From: Nitrososphaerota archaeon
Lineage (GTDB): Archaea > Thermoproteota > Nitrososphaeria > Nitrososphaerales > Gagatemarchaeaceae
Reading direction: 5' to 3'
DNA length: 64,000 bases
Assembly: GCA_027339745.1 (NCBI GenBank)
Contig: DAHWNW010000002.1
Location: 119,725 to 183,724, forward strand
Shown piece after piece: positions 49,977 through 58,021 of this stretch. Made by a program: the position numbers and the translations under genes. How positions within the stretch are numbered: the first letter of the stretch is position 1; the number at the start of each line of letters is the position of its first letter. The notes below the pieces were generated by a model that worked only from the letters and a program-made list of their open reading frames with translations, was not told the origin of the DNA and ran no database searches.

Positions 49977-50603
49977 CTATACGTTCAGCCCGTGCGACTC
50001 CCTGAATGCGTCGTAGACGGCGTTCGCGAGCGAAGACATTGTGTTCGTCGAGCCGAAGGTCCTGACCCAGGCGTCCTTAACCCCGGCGAGCTGGAGGAGG
50101 CTCTTGAGCGCGGGGCCGGCTACGAGCCCCAGGGCCCTCGGGGCAGGCATTATCTCAACAGTGACGCTCCCGGCCTTCCCCCTGATCCTGTATGGGACCG
50201 AGTGCGGCCGCCCGTCTCTGCACTCCCATGAACCGCAGCCGAGCTTGACCGGGATGATGTTCAGCAGGGCGGCCGTGGTGGCCTTCTCGATGGCTTCCCT
50301 TGTCTGCATCGCCTTGCCCTTGCCGACCCCGAACCAACCGGCGCCGTTACCTACGGCGACCACCGCCAAGAACCGGGTAAGCTCCCCTGCGTCTGTCTGC
50401 TTTTGCACTACGCTCACGCCTACTACTTCGTTCCTAAGGTCAGGGAGGAGCTTCTTCACTATCTCCGCTTCGCGGACCCTCTGGCCGTTCTTGAAGATCT
50501 CATCCAGCGTGGTAATCTTGCCCTCGGTGACAAGCATTCCTAGCTTCGTCCTGGGGATCCAGACCTGCTCCTCTTCCTGGCGGTCGCGCCTCGGGTACGG
50601 CAT
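49977..50603 (-). CDS. rps5: Ribosomal protein S5
   Basis: Small-subunit protein at the mRNA entry, 208 residues. ITTLDEIFKNGQRVREAEIV, GVSVVQKQTDAGELTRFLAV, GNGAGWFGVGKGKAMQTREA and RALGLVAGPALKSLLQLAGV are conserved archaeal features. The ATG overlaps the rpl18 stop by one base. Confidence 0.97.
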   Translation of the reverse strand: MPYPRRDRQEEEQVWIPRTKLGMLVTEGKITTLDEIFKNGQRVREAEIVKKLLPDLRNEVVGVSVVQKQTDAGELTRFLAVVAVGNGAGWFGVGKGKAMQTREAIEKATTAALLNIIPVKLGCGSWECRDGRPHSVPYRIRGKAGSVTVEIMPAPRALGLVAGPALKSLLQLAGVKDAWVRTFGSTNTMSSLANAVYDAFRESHGLNV

Positions 50604-51187
50604 TACTTGCCCGCCTCCGATATCAAGGCCTTGACCTTTTCGAACTCCTCTGCGTAGTTTTCTGGCTTGAAACCAGCCCTGAGCATAGCAGAGAACGCCT
50701 TACCGTATGCGTCCTTGTCCTCGGCGGCGAGTTTCGCCGCGTACTCTGCGATGGGCTTGCCGGAGAGCCTTTCCTCGTCTGGGAAGGCCTTTTCGCCCAC
50801 AGGGACTGCAAGTCCGGAATCGACCACTCCCTTCAGCAGGGCTGCCACCCTCGACCCCCTGATGAACGGGACCAGGCCGTTGTAGACAACTGCTTCCTTC
50901 ACCCCTGCGGCGACGGCCTTTTTCCCAGCTAGCCTCCCTAGGAGGTAGCAGGCGGGCGTCGACTTCGCCGAGCCGTGCCAGCCCAGCTTAGACAGCTCTC
51001 TGGAGTGAGAAGACGACAAGACCACGTCTCCATTCACGGTGGGTTTTACGAACTGGGTGCTGACGTTCTTGTTTGAAACCCTCACCACCAGAAGGGGCCT
51101 CTGTGAAATTATCGCCCGCTTCCTGGCCCTGTAGTCGGTGACACCCTGGCGCCTCCTTCGGAGGGTCTGCACGTGGCCCTGCGTCAC
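50603..51187 (-). CDS. rpl18: Ribosomal protein L18
   Basis: 5S rRNA-binding large-subunit protein, 194 residues. Pattern: RRRRQGVTDYRARKRAIISQ, RPLLVVRVSNKNVSTQFV, GWHGSAKSTPACYLLGRLAG. The ATG overlaps rpl19e by 4 bases. A candidate TTG further upstream is not needed. Confidence 0.97.
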   Translation of the reverse strand: MTQGHVQTLRRRRQGVTDYRARKRAIISQRPLLVVRVSNKNVSTQFVKPTVNGDVVLSSSHSRELSKLGWHGSAKSTPACYLLGRLAGKKAVAAGVKEAVVYNGLVPFIRGSRVAALLKGVVDSGLAVPVGEKAFPDEERLSGKPIAEYAAKLAAEDKDAYGKAFSAMLRAGFKPENYAEEFEKVKALISEAGK

Positions 51188-51618
51188 TTCTTCGCCTCCT
51201 TCATCAGATCGAGAAGGTGCTTCACGCCCCTCACCTGGCCTCCTTTCACCTGCTTGTAGAGGCTCTTGTAGGCGTCATCGCTGATCTCCTTCCTATCTTT
51301 GGCGACCTTCAGGCGCCACCTCAAGGCGCGTACCTTCGATATCCACTGGTCCTTTCGGGGATTCCTTGCGGTGGCCTTTCCTTCAGTAGAGCCTGCGCCT
51401 CGCCCACGCTTGAGCCTCTTTGACCTTGCCCTGAACCTCCCCCTGGAGACGCCTTTCTCTGGTGACACGGTAATCGCCCCGAACCCCACCAACCCGCGGA
51501 TGGTGCTCCTCGTGATGGCGTCCTGGATCAGGTCGCTGTACTCGTCGTCGAATATGATTCGGTCCACCCCGACCCCTAAGACCGAGGCCGCGAGCCGGCG
51601 CTTACTCTTTAGATTCAA
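51184..51618 (-). CDS. rpl19e: Ribosomal protein L19e
   Basis: Large-subunit protein of archaea and eukaryotes, 144 residues. SKRRLAASVLGVGVDRIIFD, RGRFRARSKRLKRGRGAGST, KDQWISKVRALRWRLKVAKD are typical. It overlaps rpl32e by 17 bases. Confidence 0.97.
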   Translation of the reverse strand: MNLKSKRRLAASVLGVGVDRIIFDDEYSDLIQDAITRSTIRGLVGFGAITVSPEKGVSRGRFRARSKRLKRGRGAGSTEGKATARNPRKDQWISKVRALRWRLKVAKDRKEISDDAYKSLYKQVKGGQVRGVKHLLDLMKEAKK

Positions 51619-52030
51619 TTATCCTCAACCCCGTCGGATTCACGACCCGTATCCCAAGCTCGGTCGCCCTCTCTATGATCGCCGCCCTCTTCTTTGCGCC
51701 AACTGTTCCGCCTATCCTCGCTACGTCCCTCCCCGGCACCAGATGAGCAAGATCAACAGGCCTGTGTACTAGAACCTCGTAGTGGCCGCTAGGGTGCAGG
51801 CCCCTGGCCGCGGCAGGGCCTCGGTAGCCTACCCTAACGAGGGGAGGCCATCCCTTGTCCTGGCGTCTCATCTTACTGTCGACCCCCTTGGGCTTCCTCC
51901 ACTCGGGGTGTATCCTGACGTAACGCCAACTCTCCTGCCTGACGAAGGCGGGCCTGGAATCAGACGCCTCCTTCCTCTTGGCCACTAGGCTCTTCAGCCT
52001 GTTCTCCTCTGTCTGCTTCGCCTTCGACAT
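51602..52030 (-). CDS. rpl32e: Ribosomal protein L32e
   Basis: Large-subunit protein, 142 residues. ARPAFVRQESWRYVRIHPEW-type segment (PAFVRQESWRYVRIHPEWRK), PPLVRVGYRGPAAARGLHPS, and AKKRAAIIERATELGIRVVN. The N-terminal 20 residues are charged. Five bases from rpl6. Confidence 0.97.
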   Translation of the reverse strand: MSKAKQTEENRLKSLVAKRKEASDSRPAFVRQESWRYVRIHPEWRKPKGVDSKMRRQDKGWPPLVRVGYRGPAAARGLHPSGHYEVLVHRPVDLAHLVPGRDVARIGGTVGAKKRAAIIERATELGIRVVNPTGLRIIESKE

Positions 52031-52035
52031 TTGTC

Positions 52036-52587
52036 TTACTGGCCCTCCTCCTTATGGTATATGTATACGCCGTCGAGGAAGACCCTCTGATCCTTCCGCC
52101 TGATCTTTGTCGCTAGCTCCACGTTGGCCGCGGTCTGGCCTACGTCCTCGAGGGAGACCCCCTTCACAATCACGTCGTCCCCCTCCACAGAGACCTTGCA
52201 CCCTCCGACTATCTGCGATATCCGTGGAGAACGCTCCCCCACGAAGTTCTCGACCAGCACCTGGTCCCCCTTTACCTTCACGGTGATCGGGAAGTGAGCG
52301 TAGACCACCTTAAGCTTGTAGGTGAACCCCTTGGTCACGCCGGTGACCATGTTGTTCACTATGCTGGCCACGGTATTGATTATCACGTTGTCCTTCTTCT
52401 TAGCGGAGAATGGGGAGAGCGTCACCTTGTTCCCTTGGACCGAGAGGTTGACGTTGACCTTGTCGAAGCGCTTCTTGGCCTCCCCGAGCTTTCCCTTGAT
52501 GGACAATGTCCTCCCTTCCAACTTGACCGACACGCCCTCTGGGAGAGCGATAGCGGTCTCCTGCGTCGTGTCAGTAGACATATCCAA
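52036..52587 (-). CDS. rpl6: Ribosomal protein L6
   Basis: Large-subunit protein near the sarcin-ricin loop, 183 residues. Duplicated fold visible as LPEGVSVKLEGRTLSIKGKL and GVTKGFTYKLKVVYAHFPI; C-terminal RRKDQRVFLDGVYIYHKEEG. It overlaps rps8 by 17 bases. Confidence 0.97.
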   Translation of the reverse strand: MDMSTDTTQETAIALPEGVSVKLEGRTLSIKGKLGEAKKRFDKVNVNLSVQGNKVTLSPFSAKKKDNVIINTVASIVNNMVTGVTKGFTYKLKVVYAHFPITVKVKGDQVLVENFVGERSPRISQIVGGCKVSVEGDDVIVKGVSLEDVGQTAANVELATKIRRKDQRVFLDGVYIYHKEEGQ

Positions 52588-52963
52588 TCAACCTCCCGCC
52601 TATCTTCTTCTCCTGGGCTTCGACGTGCGGCATGACACCCTGCGAGGTGGAGACGATGAGCGTCCCGACCCCTACTGCAGGAAGGTACCTGTGCTCCCAG
52701 TCGACGAGCTTCAACGATCTGACTGGGAACCGGGGGGAGATGACCCCGCACTTGTTTATCCTACCCAGCAGCTGAACCCTAAGCTTGCCCCCGACCCCGT
52801 CGTCGATGAACTCGAACTCCCCGATGTATCGGCGCTTCTGGAGAACCCGGAGGACCTCGCTGGCCAAAGCTGAGGCTGGAATCACAATGCACTCCTTCTT
52901 GTTCCTCATCTCCGCGTTTTGCAGGCTCGCGAAGAGGTTTGCTAGGATGTTGGTCGCTGGCAT
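52571..52963 (-). CDS. rps8: Ribosomal protein S8
   Basis: Small-subunit central-domain protein, 130 residues. PATNILANLFASLQNAEMRN, VLRVLQKRRYIGEFEFIDDG, and the terminal VSTSQGVMPHVEAQEKKIGG. Ten bases after rps14. Confidence 0.97.
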   Translation of the reverse strand: MPATNILANLFASLQNAEMRNKKECIVIPASALASEVLRVLQKRRYIGEFEFIDDGVGGKLRVQLLGRINKCGVISPRFPVRSLKLVDWEHRYLPAVGVGTLIVSTSQGVMPHVEAQEKKIGGRLIGYVY

Positions 52964-52973
52964 GTTCTCTACC

Positions 52974-53135
52974 CTAGTCGTACTTCCTGAAGCCCAGCTT
53001 CTCGGCGACCTCTCTGAAACACTGCCTGCAGAGGACCAAGTCGTAGGATCTAATCACTGCCCCGTACTGGCCACACCTCTTACAGTAGTGGGTCGACTTG
53101 CCGTACTTCCTCTCTTTCGGATGTCGCACTTTCAT
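52974..53135 (-). CDS. rps14: Ribosomal protein S14, zinc-binding archaeal type
   Basis: Small-subunit head protein of 53 residues. Translated by hand it begins [18 protein letters not shown], has zinc pairs CKRC and CRQC and ends in [12 protein letters not shown]. The ATG at 53135 overlaps the rpl5 stop by 4 bases, and rps8 follows 10 bases after its stop, so the whole rpl5-rps14-rps8 order is preserved. Confidence 0.96.
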   Translation of the reverse strand: MKVRHPKERKYGKSTHYCKRCGQYGAVIRSYDLVLCRQCFREVAEKLGFRKYD

Positions 53136-53659
53136 TGAACACTCACTCCGAAATTGTCCCTGAAGTACTGCAGCGCCTCCTCCCTAGTGACCTGTTGGGA
53201 CTTTCCGACGCGGGACGTCTTGCGGCTGCGCCTCGCCACGCAGTACCCTGGCCTCTCGAGAAGGATAGACACGTTCATCCCGAGTATCCCTATCGCCGGG
53301 TCGTACCTGATGCCTGGTATCTCGATGTGCTCCCGGATGCCGAAGGAGACCGACCCCCTCTGGTCGAAGGACGACCCCTGGAGCTTCCTCTCTTTGGCCG
53401 CGAGCAGCTTCTCGATCAGGGCCTTCGTCTCTTCCCCTCTAACTGTGACTACAACGCCGATGGGCTCCCCCTTGTGAATGCCGAAGTCCCTCACGGAGTT
53501 CTTGGCTCTGGTCTGCGTGGGGGTCTGGCCCGTGACCTGCTCCAATACCTTCTTCCCCCTCTCGATGGCCTCCCCAGACTTGCCGAGGCCTATGTTCACT
53601 ACGACCTTGCCTACCCTGATTACGCGCATAGGGTGCGTCTGGACTAGCGATTGGCTCAT
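53132..53659 (-). CDS. rpl5: Ribosomal protein L5
   Basis: 5S rRNA-contact protein, 175 residues. [40 protein letters not shown] and [19 protein letters not shown] are typical of archaeal L5. Coupled to rps4e upstream and rps14 downstream by ATGA overlaps. Confidence 0.97.
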   Translation of the reverse strand: MSQSLVQTHPMRVIRVGKVVVNIGLGKSGEAIERGKKVLEQVTGQTPTQTRAKNSVRDFGIHKGEPIGVVVTVRGEETKALIEKLLAAKERKLQGSSFDQRGSVSFGIREHIEIPGIRYDPAIGILGMNVSILLERPGYCVARRSRKTSRVGKSQQVTREEALQYFRDNFGVSVQ

Positions 53660-54384
53660 GATGGGCCCACTCCTACAGTAATCAAGGGGGAAGACGTCCC
53701 CACTGGGAACACCAGGCGGGATGGAACTTCTGCTTCGCCGCTGGGGAGGCTGATCTTCACCATCTTCTCGCGCGAGATGGTCCCTTTCTTCACGTCAGAT
53801 ATCTTACCAAGCTGCCCGGCTCTGTCTCCGCTCAGCACGAGGCCTAGAGAGCCCTTCGCCAGCTTGACGTTCCCCAGCACCTTCTGGGATGGAACCTCGA
53901 GCAGGACAGCATCGCCGGGGGCGAGGTCCAAGTCGTCGTCCAGGACCGACCTGCCGTCGTGCAGGCCGTACTGGATGTGGCCTCCCTTGACCTTCGTCTT
54001 AGTGTTGATGCTGCAGAGTTTCTTCGTCGCCTCGTCGGGTGCCACCTTGGCGAGCCTGAGGCCCTTCCGGGTAGGGACGAGCCGGTAGTCTACACCTTCT
54101 GCGGGGACGCTGACCACATTGAACAGCCCAACCGGGAAGCGCGGGGTGTGCCTTTCCCGCCCGTCGACCATCACCTTGCCGGTCTTTGTCATGTACTTCA
54201 ACTCGCGCGAGAGGGTGGCCATGGATGCAAGGTCGCGTATCACGACCCCCAGGGGATAGGACGCTGAGATAGAGTGAGGTCCCGGGAGAGGCTTGAAGAC
54301 GAATCTGTCGGACTTGCGGGAGATGTCCCAGGTCCTCGGGGCGGCCAGGCGCTTCATCTTATTCATCCCTCCCTTCTTTCCCAC
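53656..54384 (-). CDS. rps4e: Ribosomal protein S4e
   Basis: Small-subunit protein found in archaea and eukaryotes, 242 residues. MKRLAAPRTWDISRKSDRFV, the S4-like LKYMTKTGKVMVDGRERHTP, and the KOW-type SLGLVLSGDRAGQLGKISDV. It overlaps rpl24 by one base and rpl5 by four. Confidence 0.97.
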   Translation of the reverse strand: MGKKGGMNKMKRLAAPRTWDISRKSDRFVFKPLPGPHSISASYPLGVVIRDLASMATLSRELKYMTKTGKVMVDGRERHTPRFPVGLFNVVSVPAEGVDYRLVPTRKGLRLAKVAPDEATKKLCSINTKTKVKGGHIQYGLHDGRSVLDDDLDLAPGDAVLLEVPSQKVLGNVKLAKGSLGLVLSGDRAGQLGKISDVKKGTISREKMVKISLPSGEAEVPSRLVFPVGTSSPLITVGVGPS

Positions 54385-54674
54385 TATTCAGTCACCTCCA
54401 GCTTATGCTTCCTTCGCTTATCCTCGAGAGTCAGACCGGTCACTACGACGTTGGAAGAGTGTATCGGGACCGGGGCGGTCCCGCCCTTGAGCTTCTCGTG
54501 CGTTACCCCTTCGACGTTCACCACCCCGGCGAATGAATCTACTTTCGTGATCTTTCCTTCGATCCCCTTGAACTCCCCCCTTACTATCCTAACTGAATCG
54601 CCTACCCGCGGCCTCACGCTGCGCTTGCCGTGCTTTCCCCTGAGCTCTGCCGACAGCTGGGACCCGAACTTCAA
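54384..54674 (-). CDS. rpl24: Ribosomal protein L24
   Basis: Large-subunit assembly protein, 96 residues, a KOW domain: SVRPRVGDSVRIVRGEFKGI and VDSFAGVVNVEGV, with the archaeal C-terminus. Ten bases after rpl14. Confidence 0.96.
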   Translation of the reverse strand: MKFGSQLSAELRGKHGKRSVRPRVGDSVRIVRGEFKGIEGKITKVDSFAGVVNVEGVTHEKLKGGTAPVPIHSSNVVVTGLTLEDKRRKHKLEVTE

Positions 54675-54684
54675 CCAAAACCAC

Positions 54685-55119
54685 CTATACTATGATCGAT
54701 GCGAGGTTCGCAATCCTCGGCCACTTTTCTGCGGCCTCGCTGGCGACAGGACCCTTGATGTCGGTCCCCTTCAGGTCTCCCTCCGGTGTGATTATCACGG
54801 CCGCGTTGTCCTCGAAGACGACTCGCTGGCCGCTCACCCTCCTTACTGGATACTTCTGCCTCACGATGACCGCCCCGAAGACGGTCTTCTTCAGTTCAGG
54901 AGGCCCTTTTTTCACCACGCAGACCACCGAGTCTCCCACCGACGCCGCGGGGACCCTGCTGAGCCTCCCCTTCGCCTTCGTGACCTGGACCACGCGCAGT
55001 GTCTTGGCTCCTGTGTTGTCGGCGCAGGTGATGACCGCATAAAGCGGGATAGCCCTAGTGATGTAGTTCTTGAACTCCTCGACCCCTTTGGCCGAGACGG
55101 CACGCGACTTCGTGGACAC
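54685..55119 (-). CDS. rpl14: Ribosomal protein L14
   Basis: Large-subunit interface protein, 144 residues. PLYAVITCADNTGAKTLRVV, SRVPAASVGDSVVCVVKKG, and VFEDNAAVIITPEGDLKGTD are conserved. An N-terminal extension of about 20 residues (MSTKSRAVSAKGVEEFKNYI) precedes the core; an internal start is possible. Confidence 0.97.
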   Translation of the reverse strand: MSTKSRAVSAKGVEEFKNYITRAIPLYAVITCADNTGAKTLRVVQVTKAKGRLSRVPAASVGDSVVCVVKKGPPELKKTVFGAVIVRQKYPVRRVSGQRVVFEDNAAVIITPEGDLKGTDIKGPVASEAAEKWPRIANLASIIV

Positions 55120-55445
55120 TACGTACTCCTCCTAGACTCGACAACGACGAACGCGATTGTCTTCGAGAGCGGCCTGCATTCACCTAGAGTCACGGCGTCA
55201 CCGTCCCTGACTTCAATGCAAGGAGGGACGTGTGCGCTGACGCGGCTCCTTCGCCTCTCACCCCTGTTGAACTTCGGCACCATGTGGAGGTACTCCATCT
55301 CGACCACGGCGAAGCTCCTCCCCGCGGTGGAGACGGCTTTGCCTGCGAGCAGCCTCCCCCTGATCTTGACGTGACCGTGGAAGGGACACCGGTCGTCCTG
55401 GCACTTCCTTTTAGGAGGCGCCACTTCGAGACCCGCAGAGCTCAA
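55119..55445 (-). CDS. rps17: Ribosomal protein S17
   Basis: Small-subunit protein, 108 residues, with the archaeal zinc-less OB fold: DDRCPFHGHVKIRGRLLAGK, FAVVEMEYLHMVPKFNRGER and RRSRVSAHVPPCIEVRDGD. Overlaps rnp1 by 4 bases. Confidence 0.97.
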   Translation of the reverse strand: MSSAGLEVAPPKRKCQDDRCPFHGHVKIRGRLLAGKAVSTAGRSFAVVEMEYLHMVPKFNRGERRRSRVSAHVPPCIEVRDGDAVTLGECRPLSKTIAFVVVESRRST

Positions 55446-55675
55446 CGGAACCCCCTCCCCAGCCTGTCCTCGAGTCTCCCAGCGATTTCTGTCCCCGACA
55501 CCATCCTCCCCGTGCCGAGGAGGAATGCCGCCCCATTCTTCTCTACGACGATGGAGTCCCCTCTGGACGCGATGATCAGCGTGTTGGCAGTCTCCAAGAG
55601 GACCTTTCCAGACCTTCCGACCTTGGACGGGTCGGAGGACGCCAGCACCTTCAGCGTCCCTCCTATCAGGTTCAC
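55442..55675 (-). CDS. rnp1: RNase P protein component 1 (Rpp29/Pop4-like)
   Basis: Protein subunit of RNase P, which matures tRNA 5' ends. 77 residues, shorter than many homologs, but with the Sm-like core: LIGGTLKVLASSDPSKVGRS, ANTLIIASRGDSIVVEKNGA, and LGTGRMVSGTEIAGRLEDRL. Location between rpl29 and rps17 is standard in archaea. Confidence 0.92.
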   Translation of the reverse strand: MNLIGGTLKVLASSDPSKVGRSGKVLLETANTLIIASRGDSIVVEKNGAAFLLGTGRMVSGTEIAGRLEDRLGRGFR

Positions 55676-55878
55676 TCGGCTACCCCCTTTTCGTGCATGA
55701 CCGTGATCACCCGCGCGATGTCCTTCCTTATCCGCCTGATGTTCCCCACGTCCTTTTTGACTATCCCTCGCTGGGCCTCGCCTGACAGCTTGGAGAGCTC
55801 CGACCTTAGGTCGAAGAGCGTCTGCCTAAGCTTGTCAGCGCCCTGATTCCGCAGCTCCTTCGGTTTGAGTTGTGGCAT
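55672..55878 (-). CDS. rpl29: Ribosomal protein L29
   Basis: Large-subunit protein, 68 residues. LKPKELRNQGADKLRQTLFD, LRSELSKLSGEAQRG, and the helical tail VGNIRRIRKDIARVITVMHE. The ATG at 55878 lies inside the C-terminal tail of rps3, giving a 44-base overlap in another frame; no nearer start fits. Confidence 0.95.
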   Translation of the reverse strand: MPQLKPKELRNQGADKLRQTLFDLRSELSKLSGEAQRGIVKKDVGNIRRIRKDIARVITVMHEKGVAE

Positions 55879-56518
55879 CTCCTATGTTCTCTCCTTTGCT
55901 CTCCTCTTTGATGTCTTCCTTCAACTGGAAGTCAGGCGGGAGCGCGTCCTTAAGCGCTATCTTCACCTTAATCCCATAGAGGCCCAGCTTCATCAGGACG
56001 TCGGTGGTGGCCTGGTCCACCGACCTATCGGCCGTGTCGCCGCTCTTCGGGACGACCCCCGCCCTGTACTTCTCTCCATGAGACCTGTCGCTGCGGAGCT
56101 TCCCGGCGACAGAAATCTCGACCCCCGCGGCGCCGGCGTTCATGATGTTGTTTACAGTCCACTGAGCGGCCCTGCGGAAGGCGGTCCCGCGCGCCACTAT
56201 CTGTGCAATCCTGGCGGCCATGATTCTCGCGTTGAGTTCTGGCCCCTCCACTTCAGTCACGGCGATCTGGGCGTTTGGGAGCCCGAACTTGGCGACGACC
56301 TTGTCGGTCAGATCCTTGATCCCCGTCCCTCGCCTCCCGATGGCGAGCCCCGGCCGGGCCACGTAGACCTTGAGCGTCGTCCCGACGGGAGACTTCTGTA
56401 TCTCAAGCCCCCCGTAGCCGGCGTCTCTCAGTTCCTTCTCGAAGAACTCGTCCAAGTCAGCGTACGACATGCTAGACGTCAGAATCGACTTCACAGTGGT
56501 TCGCTGCTGGACCGACAT
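55835..56518 (-). CDS. rps3: Ribosomal protein S3
   Basis: Small-subunit mRNA-entry protein, 227 residues. KH domain: TTLKVYVARPGLAIGRRGTG and IKDLTDKVVAKFG. C-terminal domain: RIMAARIAQIVARGTAFRRA. The acidic tail (EESKGENIGDATTQTEGAAE) is low complexity and overlaps rpl29 by 44 bases. Confidence 0.97.
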   Translation of the reverse strand: MSVQQRTTVKSILTSSMSYADLDEFFEKELRDAGYGGLEIQKSPVGTTLKVYVARPGLAIGRRGTGIKDLTDKVVAKFGLPNAQIAVTEVEGPELNARIMAARIAQIVARGTAFRRAAQWTVNNIMNAGAAGVEISVAGKLRSDRSHGEKYRAGVVPKSGDTADRSVDQATTDVLMKLGLYGIKVKIALKDALPPDFQLKEDIKEESKGENIGDATTQTEGAAESGR

Positions 56519-56520
56519 CG

Positions 56521-56982
56521 CTAGACTTCCTTGCCCACGACCTCGATATGAACCAGCTGATGGAAATTGGGAGAACTCCTGCCGAAGGCGCGAGGATAGT
56601 AGTCTTTCACGGTCCTCCCGGCGTAGCCAGCAGCATGGATTATCTTCACACGTTCAGGGTCGAGCCCCTTGAATTCGGTGTTCCCCTGGAGGTTGTGGAG
56701 GACGCCGAGGTACGCCTTCGCAGTCCTGACAGGGTAGGACCCGGTCGGGAATCCTTGAAGTTCGCTCCTATGACCCACCTTCAACTTGTGGCGCCTGAAA
56801 GCTATTGGCATCTCTTTGCTCTCGACCTGCTCGAGGAGGTCTATGGCCCTCGTGAGCAACATTCCTTTGATTGTCAAGGCGACTTCTCTCGCCGCCTTGG
56901 GCGATATGTTTACTTCTCTCCCGCTAGCCCTGACGTGTACCGCCGGGTCGAAACCCTGGAAACTGTAACCGTGGTGAGGCAC
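56521..56982 (-). CDS. rpl22: Ribosomal protein L22
   Basis: Exit-tunnel protein. I place the start at the GTG at 56982 (PHHGYSFQGFDPAVHVRASG, 153 residues, usual archaeal length), because a TATA-like box lies only 39-46 bases upstream and a purine-rich gagaggga sits before the GTG; the frame runs open to 57075 but upstream codons lie across the promoter. Family motifs: AREVALTIKGMLLTRAIDLL, AAGYAGRTVKDYYPRAFGRS. First gene of this block; rps19, rpl2, rpl23, rpl4 and rpl3 are not adjacent. Confidence 0.94.
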   Translation of the reverse strand: MPHHGYSFQGFDPAVHVRASGREVNISPKAAREVALTIKGMLLTRAIDLLEQVESKEMPIAFRRHKLKVGHRSELQGFPTGSYPVRTAKAYLGVLHNLQGNTEFKGLDPERVKIIHAAGYAGRTVKDYYPRAFGRSSPNFHQLVHIEVVGKEV

Positions 56983-57020
56983 TTTATCCCTCTCGTAGAC
57001 CCGGCCGATTGTTGATGCGG

Positions 57021-57028
57021 TTATAAAG
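57021..57028 (-). promoter_or_regulatory. TATA-like box of the rpl22 ribosomal operon
   Basis: ctttataa on the minus strand, 39-46 bases before the chosen rpl22 GTG, with a leader of roughly 16 bases carrying gagaggga. A short palindrome around gccctttgggc (57044-57054) lies just upstream of the box. Confidence 0.5.
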
Positions 57029-57226
57029 ATGTCCATCATGAAACGCCCTTTGGGCAGAAAACAAGCGTTTGCCATCTGCTGCCCTCGTTTCCATTCCCTC
57101 TGTCACCCTCTCTTCCTGTGGGGCGAGTCAGCTTCCATACACGGGCACCCCTAACATTGTGTACAAATGAAGGAAAGGGGTTTTGTCATGGGGTCGCGTT
57201 GCGGCCGCGGTTCTACCCGCCCCTTG

Positions 57227-58021
57227 TTACATTCCCTCGGCTTCAGCATTCCGTTTGAGATGCCTGTATACCCAGAGGAGGGGGTCGTAATGCCTGTCCA
57301 CAACTCGCTCCTTCTCTGGTATAATCGCGTCGTCAGTTATAACGATGTGCTCGGGGCATATCTCTTGGCAGCACTTCGTTATGTTGCAATAACCGAGCCC
57401 TCCGGTCTCCTTCATGAACTTTGACCTGTTCAGCCCGTCCATGGGGTGCATGTCGAGGGACGCGGCTTTCACAACCCATCTGGGACCTATGTAGTCCGCC
57501 TCATGCTCCCTTATCACATGACAGACGTCCATACACAAGAAACACTCGATGCAGCGCCTGAATTCCCTCGACCTGTCTACGTCCGCTTGGTAGAAGGTGA
57601 AGATGTCTCCAGCGTTGGCCTTGGGGGTGAACGGTGGAATCTGTGCCGCAACTTTCCAATTGGCGGTGACATCAGTGACCAGGTCCTTCAATCTAGGGAA
57701 TGCCTGCATGGGTTCAATCGTAATCTCACCGTCGATGGAGTCTACCCTTGTCTTGCACATCAGTTGTGGCCTACCGTTTATCTCGGCCGAGCAGGAGCCG
57801 CACCGCCCTGCCTTGCAGTTCCACCTGACCGAAAGAGAAGGGTCAAGATTCGATTGTATATAGTGGACAGCGTTCAGGACCACCATCCCATCCTCTCGAG
57901 GAACCTCATAGACGTCGTAGTGAGGGGGGGAAGTCTGGCCGCCGACCCCCCTAAGAATCCTCAATTTGACCGTCTTCTTCCGGTCACGTCGCTCGCCGGT
58001 TTCGCTCATCGCCTCAGTCAT
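57227..58021 (-). CDS. sdhB: Succinate dehydrogenase/fumarate reductase iron-sulfur subunit
   Basis: Relays electrons from the flavoprotein to the membrane. From the ATG at 58021 it is 264 residues; longer frame upstream overlaps sdhA. [2Fe-2S] cluster region VRWNCKAGRCGSCSAEING, then [4Fe-4S] RCIECFLCMDVCHVI, then CNITKCCQEICPEHI for the third cluster. The start overlaps the sdhA stop by 8 bases. Confidence 0.95.
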   Translation of the reverse strand: MTEAMSETGERRDRKKTVKLRILRGVGGQTSPPHYDVYEVPREDGMVVLNAVHYIQSNLDPSLSVRWNCKAGRCGSCSAEINGRPQLMCKTRVDSIDGEITIEPMQAFPRLKDLVTDVTANWKVAAQIPPFTPKANAGDIFTFYQADVDRSREFRRCIECFLCMDVCHVIREHEADYIGPRWVVKAASLDMHPMDGLNRSKFMKETGGLGYCNITKCCQEICPEHIVITDDAIIPEKERVVDRHYDPLLWVYRHLKRNAEAEGM

